The notes under the pieces are model-generated. The model was given only the letters and a program-made list of their open reading frames with translations. It had not been told where the DNA came from and made no database searches. Below are positions 57,387 through 64,000 of a stretch of DNA of 64,000 bases, one piece after another. Every line of letters starts with the position of its first letter. Position 1 is the first letter of the stretch. The DNA comes from Maratus speciosus. Its lineage: Eukaryota; Arthropoda; Arachnida; Araneae; Salticidae. Both the position numbers and the translations under genes were made by a program. The stretch lies in assembly GCA_963932465.1 (NCBI GenBank), contig OZ010786.1, positions 273,948,411 to 274,012,410 of the forward strand, read 5' to 3'.

Positions 57387-57904
57387 ATGCAAAAAGATCT
57401 ACAGGCAAAACTTTAGTTCAACCTGAAGCATATAATGATGAATCCAAATGGTATAAGTATGTACCAAAATTACAAAGAATTATCAATAGCACAGTAACAC
57501 GAAGCACCAAGTATAGTGCCTTTGAATTAATGAGAGAAGTTAAAATGAAGGACAGTGACATGCAAAACATCAAGAAAATTTTGGAAGAAGAATTTACCGA
57601 ATGTATGATGAAAGAACGCGAAGAAGAAGCAAAGAAAAATATACTCAAAATACAAGAAGAAAACAAGGTGCAGTTTGATAAGAAAAGAAAACAGCCCCGA
57701 AAATACAAAATACGAGACATCGTCGCCATAAAGAGGACACAATTTGGCAATACTATCAAACTTAAAGAAAAATATTTGGGGCCATATGAGATAACTGCAA
57801 CCAAGAGTCATGATCGGTATGAAGTAAAGAAAGTAGGAGATCATAAAGGTCCAGGAAAGACATCAACTGGGGCCGAATACATGAAGCCGTGGTCTATGGG
57901 TTAA
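57387..57904 (+). pseudogene. Gypsy integrase C-terminal fragment with GPY/F module
   Basis: Open from the MITE edge to the stop at 57902. WYKYVPKLQRIINSTVTRST is the end of the integrase core (target-joining helix region). It is followed by a charged linker and KLKEKYLGPYEITATKSHD, the GPY/F C-terminal module. It ends TGAEYMKPWSMG. The HHCC finger and the D,D-35-E catalytic residues are absent. Confidence 0.88.
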
Positions 57905-58078
57905 ACTCCTGGACGAGACGGGTAGATGAAATGTATGTGTATGTGTATTGAATATGTAATCAAAATTTTAGGTGAAAGAAAAAACCATAAAAGTCCCAAG
58001 AGTTAAGCTGTTTGAGCATAAAAATATAGTAAGCCAAGATATTGATGTCGAGACGCCATCATATCAGGATGACCGATT

Positions 58079-58498
58079 TGTAGGATTTGAATTTATATAT
58101 ACTTTATTTTTTTCATAACGTGCATGATCAGCAAATAAACTGATGCTCTGGTATTTTTATTATCCATGATTTGAAAACACGAGTAATGAAAATTTACGAT
58201 CATGAGATCAATGTTTGGACATATTCAAAATTAGAAAAGAGTCAGTCTATAAAATAGTATTGTTCATGAAGCATCGGCTTACGAGATGCCAAGAAAGGCA
58301 CTGTTAGGCCTAATTAACTTGTTCGAAAGAAGTATATTATGAGTTTTAAGTGAGAAACAAACTGTATTTAAAAAAGGTATCAACGAAGTGGTGTAAAATT
58401 ATCTTTATAGAATTGTATTAAAGTGTATGTGTTGTTATTCCAACGTCTAGTTATTCAAGTTATCTATATATTAACATTTTACATATAATATTCCTACA
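58079..58498 (+). repeat. Gypsy 3' LTR
   Basis: 420 bp, same ends as the 5' LTR. No clear polypurine tract precedes it (CATATCAGGATGACCGATT). Confidence 0.95.
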
Positions 58499-58971
58499 TA
58501 TGTATGTATATAAATATGTGTATATATATAACACTGGTGCCTGGCTAACCAAAAAGTACCAGATTAAGTAATAAAACACGTAACTAAGTAACCATTGTCC
58601 TCTTTAATTTTATAAAGCAGTAAAAAGGAAAAAAAAATTGGCAGTTGGTATGGCCCTTTTAAAATTTAGCTGACTTATTTGCAATTCTGACTACAAATCA
58701 CTAGCAAAACCATCTAAGTTTTATTGTATTAAAGTCCTCATTATTGAGAAATTGGGTTACTTATTAAACTCTAAATCAATTAAATGTCATTAAAACTAAT
58801 TAAAAACACTTTAAAGTGTGTAGTTTATAATTACAATGCTTCATTGTATAAAAGCCAATTATGGCCAAAAAAGGCCAATTTTGGCTATAAAAAGCCATTT
58901 TAAAACAATAAAAGCCACCGGCTTGGCTTATTTTTTATTTTAGCTGGCTTTTTTGCCACCCTGGTTTAATA

Positions 58972-60042
58972 TGAGTTTTATTTCATTACTTAATTATATA
59001 ACAGTTATTTGTTCACTTATTTTAAGTATATATTTGTGATTTAATAAAATAGTTCATAAAAGTCTGTAATTTTAAAATGTTATATTTTTTAAATGTTCAC
59101 TTTACTATTGACAATGTTTTTTCTTTTCTTTTTCAAATGTTTCAATCACGTGATTTTCATTTTGTGCCAACTATTACGCTTGGTGACAATGGTCTCCATA
59201 TAATGGAAAAGTACTGAAAAAAACATTATTTAAATTATCATCTATTCACGATTTCTAAATTGCTTTCTAAGCATGTGATCATAATTTAATATTAAACTAT
59301 TAAAATTGATTAAAGCATGTTTGAGACAAAAAATGTTACACTTAATTTTCTTACGTTTTTTACTTTTAGTGCTTAAAATATTTCACTGCTGCTGTTTCAA
59401 AGCCAGTTCGAATATTTTGGCGAGTGTGGTTTGGCACATAATGAACCTTATTGTTTTTGTAATTCATATATAGTTGTAATCCTAAGAATGTTTGACGATT
59501 TATCACCCATGGACGGCTAATGGAAAAATATTTTTAAATTAAACTATAAAAATGTATTGTCTTCGGAGGCACACCTGTGGACATAATTTTTATAATTCTA
59601 ACACATCAGGAAATGAATGAAAAATCAATTGCAAAATTCCAACTTTACATGGAAAAACAAAGTTAGTTAAATAAAGGAGCATAAAAAATATAAGACTGTA
59701 TTCTGTGGTTCTGGTTTAAGTATTGAGTTGTTTTTCTGTTAATAATAAATCTGCAGTAGTTAAAGACATCTTCAGTAGGATGTTGTTATAATATTTATGG
59801 ATTATAATTAGTAATTAGCATTATTTCATACTGTTAATTTTATATTTGCTTGTATTATCTGGGATCTATTTAGAAATAAATTGGGTCCTTTAAAGAAAAC
59901 TTTTCGCCTTCAAACAGGACCCTTTACAACATTCTCTGTTGTAAAAATAGATCTTTCACAAAAAATTTCCATATCAAAACTAATTCTTTTACAAATTGAA
60001 TCATTTAAAAGTAAAATCTGACCTGCCACTTTTGCACATATA
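58972..60042. other. A+T-rich sequence downstream of the nest, nothing recognised
   Basis: May contain the 3' remainder of the Merlin element, but I could not find its inverted terminus. No frame of note. Confidence 0.4.
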
Positions 60043-60320
60043 AAACTAGTTGGATGTGCCAATCCCAAAACTTTCTTCTATCTCATCATATATATTAAAA
60101 CACAAACCTAGTTCTGTAAGATCAGATCAGAACAAATTCGACTCAACTGCGCATGTGTCAACTGGTTTTTGAACCTCCTCTATTTAGAAGACAGTAAAAC
60201 GAGTTCCTGCTATCGTAGTGAGCTAAAGCAGCAGTTTAAATGTCTGAATTTTTGTTAAGCACGCAGGTTCAAACCCAAGCCCAGCAAAACGATTTCTGTA
60301 ATATTTTTGTCGATAATTCA
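60043..60320 (+). mobile_element. SINE/HINE-like fragment sharing its start with 24864
   Basis: AAACTAGTTGGATGTGCCAA then TCCCAAAACTTTCTTCTATC is nearly the same as at 24864. Further in, GCTATCGTAGTGAGCTAAAG and, about 50 bases on, GCAGGTTCAAACCCAAGC resemble pol III A- and B-box sequences of a tRNA-derived region. A proper cloverleaf does not form, so it is not called as a tRNA. Confidence 0.4.
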
Positions 60321-60990
60321 TTTCAATAAGGACATAATTGAGCTGATCTACAATTCTTGTTATATTTTCTGACCATTATGAAGAAAATATATGTGTGTGT
60401 GTGAGAAAGAAAAATTTGCCATTCTTTTCCATAAAAAAGAAAACGAAAAGAAAGAAAAATATTCATATAAGATCTATAAAAGAAATTACCTTGATATTCA
60501 TGGTTTAATATTTAAAAAGTACAAAAATGTAAAATAAAATTCAAATAATAAAAAAATATATATTATAAGTCGTTAGCTGCTTCAAGTTTCAAATTGAGGT
60601 TTTTAGAGAATGAGACTGATAAAAATAAAATTCATGGTGGCTTTTAATGGTCATGTACTTTAAAATAAATAAATAAAAATAAATATTGTTATTCAAAAAA
60701 AAAAAAAAAAAAAAAAAGGCAAAAGACAAAAAAGGGTGTAGTAAGTAAAAATGAATGCTTCATCCAGTGTTTTTAGGTAAGTTTCTGATAAAAAGTAAAT
60801 ATAGTTGGTTGTAAATTATAAACTTAAAATTTGTTCATTTCATTGAATAGGTTAGCCCGAGGTCGGCAAGTAATTTTAAGTGAGGTCCGAATACTTTTTA
60901 AAACTTTTATCGAAGTCCAGAGAAAAAAACACATAAGTAATATAAGTACTTATTACTTTAAAATTTTTATTTTTACATACATATACGCAT
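60321..60990. other. Intergenic with a TG microsatellite and poly-A
   Basis: (TG)n near 60391-60404 and about 23 A at 60695-60717. Nothing coding. Confidence 0.5.
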
Positions 60991-60994
60991 ACAT

Positions 60995-61269
60995 ATTACA
61001 TAAAATAGAGATGTCAATGGAATACCTCGAATTGCGGCTACAACATCCTTCTTCTCTTCAAAAAGTGCAATGGCCATGTCCAATACATATTCTTTTACTA
61101 TCTCAGAGTTTAAAAATGGCTTCTGGTATCTATTAAGCATCCAGCAGACACTCAACGCTGCTTCTGCTGATTTTTCTTGATCGCTCATACAGACAAATAA
61201 GATTAAATAAGACTGTGCTTTTTTTGTAAGAAGTAAGATAAGCGTGGAGTTTTTCTTGGCGAGCTTCAC
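60995..61269 (-). pseudogene. GTF2IRD2/ZBED-like hAT transposase fragment
   Basis: The minus-strand frame contains EKSAEAALSVCWMLNRYQKP then FLNSEIVKEYVLDMAIALFE and VVAAIRGIPLT. This corresponds to the conserved helical part of GTF2IRD2-like (hAT-derived) proteins (ASxxVAxxLxKHxKPFxDxExVKExxLxxxDxLF ... IxxIPLS). The match stops after IPLT, where the usual SxxTVxRRVE should follow, so this is a truncated copy. BED finger and catalytic core not seen. Confidence 0.65.
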
Positions 61270-61768
61270 TGCTAAGAGGAAAGTTTTTATGGAACTGCTA
61301 CTGAGTCGTTTTGTAGTGTCGCTTTAAATTGGAACTTTTAAAAATAACGACAGTTTCGTTGATTATGAGGCAAACTGGAACAGCTCTAGGCTTATCAGTC
61401 AGTGTAAAACAATATTGTTCTGTTCACTCAGCCAGAAACTTCCTATTTCTGCCGTCAACTTTATGCTTTTTAGGTTACATATTGATTCACAAAACGTTAT
61501 TTTATTACATTATAATAACGATGCAAATAAACAAAAGCTCCACATAAGATCGCGATCTACGACTGACAAGATGAATCCACTCCTTCCCAGCAAATCCTCG
61601 TGCATGCACTCAAACACAGCCAGCCTGTCCCACCACCGAGCATGTGCGCCAACGTAGTTGGTCAGTTCACTTCCTCCCACTGCTGCGGCTGCGCTCCAAC
61701 GCAGTATTTTGCGTTTCACATCATAGCAACTATGCATCACTATTTAAAAATCAATTTAATCACGCTAT
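61270..61768. other. GC-richer stretch, function unknown
   Basis: 61560-61730 (AATCCTCGTGCATGCACTCA ... CACTGCTGCGGCTGCGCTCC) is much richer in G+C than its surroundings and gives overlapping frames on both strands, none recognised. Possibly upstream sequence of the minus-strand transposase fragment. Confidence 0.35.
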
Positions 61769-62270
61769 TACAGTACACTCCTTCTAATCCGTACAGGTCA
61801 GGACCAAGGGTTTTGCGAATGATAGAATTTTGTGGATTATAGGTCATTTCTTTGTTTACATTCTAATATTTGGAATTTATCAACAAATGTAGTAATCACA
61901 CTGCAAATAAATAACACAGAAATGAACAAAAATGCTTTCTTTATATTTAAAAAAAACTATTCAATATTAGAAATACATTTAAATGATATGATAATTCACA
62001 ATTAGTCGAAAATATTTCTACTTATTTTTAAATCTATCAAACATCACAGTGATAGTGGTGTTTGCTTTATAGCTTTTACTTTATGCTCTGCAATTTAATC
62101 TTGAAACCTTTTAAGAATCAGGATTTCGTGATAAGTAATAGGAGTTTGTTGTTCTAAAACACTAAGATATTTATCCCTAAGAGCTAACCCTCCCCCCCCC
62201 CCCCTTCAAAAGCAATTTTACCTTTTATATAACCAACAAATGCATTCAGAATATAGTAGTCTAATAGTTA

Positions 62271-63349
62271 CAGTAAAGGATCGATAATCTACACACCCAT
62301 TATCCACAATTTTCTATAATCTGCGATGCTTAGCAAAACTAAATATCACGAATTTTGCCAATCTGTCGCTGAAATATATTGCGAACTTCTACAAATAGTC
62401 GCAGTAAAAAATCTCTAATTTCATAAATCAATCATGGAAAAAACATGAATTTCAACAAACAATTGTGGAAAAGAAATCTCTAATTTCGTGAAAGGATCTC
62501 GGGGGGGGGGGAGTCACGAATATCGTCAAAAATTGGGAATTTTGCCAATCTGTTGTTGAAAAATATCGAGAATGTCAGCAAATGATGCCGGGGAAAAAAT
62601 GCGAATTTCATCGATCGATCACAGGAAAAAACGTGAATTTTGTCAATGATCGCGGAAAGAGACGCGAGTTTCAATAATTGATTGCGAAGGAAAAAAAAAA
62701 GAAAACGTGAATTTCATCAAACGTTTGTGGAAAAAAACGTTAATTATTGGAAAATATCGTAAAATAGTTGCGGAAGAAAACCGTAAATTTTGACAACTAT
62801 TCACAAAAAAATTGCAAATTTCATCAAGCGACCTTGGAAAAAAAAATCGCGAATTTTGGTAAACAATCGAGGAAAAATATTGCAAATTTCAGCAAAAGAT
62901 CGCAGAATCACAGCGAATTTTGCCAATCTGTCGCTAAAAATATTGCAAATTTCGGCAAATGGACACGGGAGAAAAAAGCACAAATTTCGTAAATTGATCG
63001 TGGTAAAAAACATTCATTTCATCAAAGATCGTTGAAAAAACATGAACTTCGGCAATTGATCACGGAAAAAAAATTTAATTTTCATAATATATCAAATTAT
63101 CAATGTATTTATTGCTCTTTAAATATATAATTTCTTTACTAAAAGCACTTGAAAAATTGCATTTTGTGAGATAGCACATTAAATTATTAGATTTCATATT
63201 TATCTTATACTATAAATGAATATGGTATTAAAATGATCTCCAGAAGAAATAAAATGACTCATAATCTATATAATTCTCTATAATCTGCAATATTCTATAA
63301 TCTGCACAACCTTTAGTCCCAACTTGTGTGGACTAATGAACTTTGCCTG
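62271..63349. mobile_element. Tigger-like MITE carrying the 36-bp minisatellite (inner)
   Basis: TA at 62269-62270 and 63350-63351. Left CAGTAAAGGATCGATAATCT then ACACA, right inverse of CAGGCAAAGTTCATTAGTCC then ACACA. Imperfect ends but correct placement. Repeats of TATAATCTGC near both ends. Confidence 0.7.
62400..63085. repeat. About 36-bp minisatellite, locus D
   Basis: Around eighteen units near GCGAATTTCATCAAACGATC plus GTGGAAAAAA, with variants such as AATTTTGCCAATCTGTCGCT. Flanking frames such as 62480-62674, 62768-62992 and 62801-63013 are repeat translations. Confidence 0.82.
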
Positions 63350-63548
63350 TATTTACAAGATACACAGAACACTTCCTTCTAATGAATGCAGAAATGCGTT
63401 AAAAATTTCTTAATAAATTCCTCAGATTAGTCAACTTTTACGGCCAAAGTGTACATTATTTTGCATAAAAAAAGATTTTAACTGTTTGTTTACATCTGAA
63501 ATATAGTGCGGATTACAGGCATTTGCGGATTAAAGGAAGTGGACTGTA

Positions 63549-63875
63549 CTTGTAAAATATAAAAAACATTATTGATAAAACTATCGCTCAACCATATCTA
63601 TTAAATGTAAATATTAATAAATTATTTATTCAAATTGAAAATTTTTGGTGGTCCAGGCTGTGGACCGCAGTACGTCTGTTGCCGACCGTGGGGTTAGACT
63701 GACAGCACCAGCTATCGCCTTAAAGAAATAGGGATCACTTATGCAGTATAGAAATTTGTCAATATTTCAATAATTAATTTAAAAGCAACTCATTAAAATT
63801 CAAGAATTCTTCTAATGAAACATTCAAGTTATTTACCATCAAATCTTGACGGGCACTATCTAGTACATGTTAATA
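63549..63875. other. Intergenic, nothing recognised
   Basis: A GC-richer patch at 63645-63725 (GTCCAGGCTGTGGACCGCAG forms a small hairpin) has no assignable function. Confidence 0.4.
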
Positions 63876-64000
63876 CTTAAATTCGCTTGCAGAGTGCCAA
63901 AATTAGATGCAATCTATGCCCATCATGAGGACTTTAAAGATCTAAAATTCCGTGTATTAGTTCTTGAGGTATGACTATCGCTAAAATCGTGTAAATCCTA
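63876..64000. repeat. Start of another copy of the 21208-21985 repeat family
   Basis: ATTCCGTGTATTAGTTCTTG then AGGTATGACTATCGCTAAAA matches ATCCGTGCAATAGTTCTTGA and CAGCTCTTGCGAAAATCGTG at 21325-21370. Cut by the window edge. Confidence 0.6.

Larger units (their letters stand above)
53678..58550. mobile_element. Short TIR element consisting mainly of a microsatellite, split by Gypsy
   Basis: GGTTAGCAGGGCACCAGTGT at 53678 and its near inverse ACACTGGTGCCTGGCTAACC ending at 58550. Both lead straight into (TA/CATA)n repeats. Without the Gypsy insertion only about 190 bp would remain. Superfamily unknown. Confidence 0.55.
52709..58963. mobile_element. hAT element (6.3 kb including insertions)
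   Basis: Left end CAGGGTTGCCGGCTTTTATT, right end TTTTTTGCCACCCTG, with the perfect 8-bp duplication GTTTAATA. Near the ends, GCCGGC/GCTTTT and AGCCAAGCCGG-type words are mirrored. No hAT transposase found; most of the length comes from the Gypsy element inside. It landed immediately downstream of the Merlin transposase stop. Confidence 0.85.
61771..63546. mobile_element. Tigger-like element (outer)
   Basis: TA at 61769-61770 and 63547-63548. Left CAGTACACTCCTTCTAATCC, right inverse of CAGTCCACTTCCTTTAATCC. Subterminal TTTGCGAATGATAG / GTGGATTATAGG and GTGCGGATTACAGG words. Contains a second element of the same kind. Confidence 0.85.

Noticed and set aside
57222..57416. Open frame upstream of the integrase fragment
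   Set aside because: It lies within the MITE 56908-57384 and contains its terminal words; not coding.
60225..60300. tRNA gene at the A/B-box-like words
   Set aside because: The arms do not pair into a cloverleaf and the anticodon stem is absent; better seen as SINE-like.

Overview
This is animal nuclear DNA, most likely from an arthropod and plausibly a chelicerate such as a spider or tick. The inference rests on strong A+T bias, long homopolymer and (TA)n/(TG)n runs, metazoan-type GTATGT/GTAAGT splice-donor-like sites, and the mix of transposons: Merlin, pogo/Tigger, hAT, piggyBac, Tc1/mariner, Helitron, a Gypsy LTR element and a GTF2IRD2-like hAT fragment. I found no intact host protein-coding gene, no rRNA, no convincing tRNA gene and no CRISPR array. 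Almost everything I can name is a mobile element, a decayed copy of one, or a tandem repeat.

Layout. (1) 814-17842 is a giant, almost spacerless palindrome centred near 11071, with arms of about 6.4 kb once two arm-specific indels are discounted. The left arm alone carries a 3.9-kb foldback-type transposon (1618-5493) flanked by ATATATAT. Each arm has two copies of a GC-richer module holding CACGTG, an inverted CCAAT box and a splice-donor-like AAAAG|GTATGT that points away from the centre. (2) 17843-21200 holds short tandem repeats and a promoter/first-exon-like stretch. (3) 21300-26570 holds two families of tandem-repeat elements whose monomers carry a CTCF-like core (AGCGCCACCT / AGCGCCCCCT), plus two MITEs. 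(4) 27485-28173 is a small non-autonomous Helitron. (5) 28336-41190 is a thicket of elements: pogo with transposase remnants, hAT and piggyBac MITEs, a mariner MITE, and 36-bp minisatellite arrays. (6) 41264-45561 is a 4.3-kb Tigger-type element containing its own palindrome. (7) 45843-48694 is a pogo-type element with a nested hAT MITE. (8) 50325-58963 is a Russian doll: a Merlin transposase split by a Tigger MITE and then abutted by a 6.3-kb hAT element, which contains a TIR element, which contains a Gypsy retrotransposon, which contains another Tigger-like MITE. (9) 60043-64000 holds SINE/HINE-like sequence, a GTF2IRD2-like transposase fragment and two nested Tigger-like elements.

How things fit together. 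Most boundaries were set from terminal inverted repeats plus target-site duplications read directly: TA for pogo/Tigger, 8 bp for hAT, TTAA for piggyBac, 4 bp for the LTR element. The nesting gives a relative order of insertions. The 17-kb palindrome is the only large structure not explained by a named transposon class and is the best candidate here for something undescribed.
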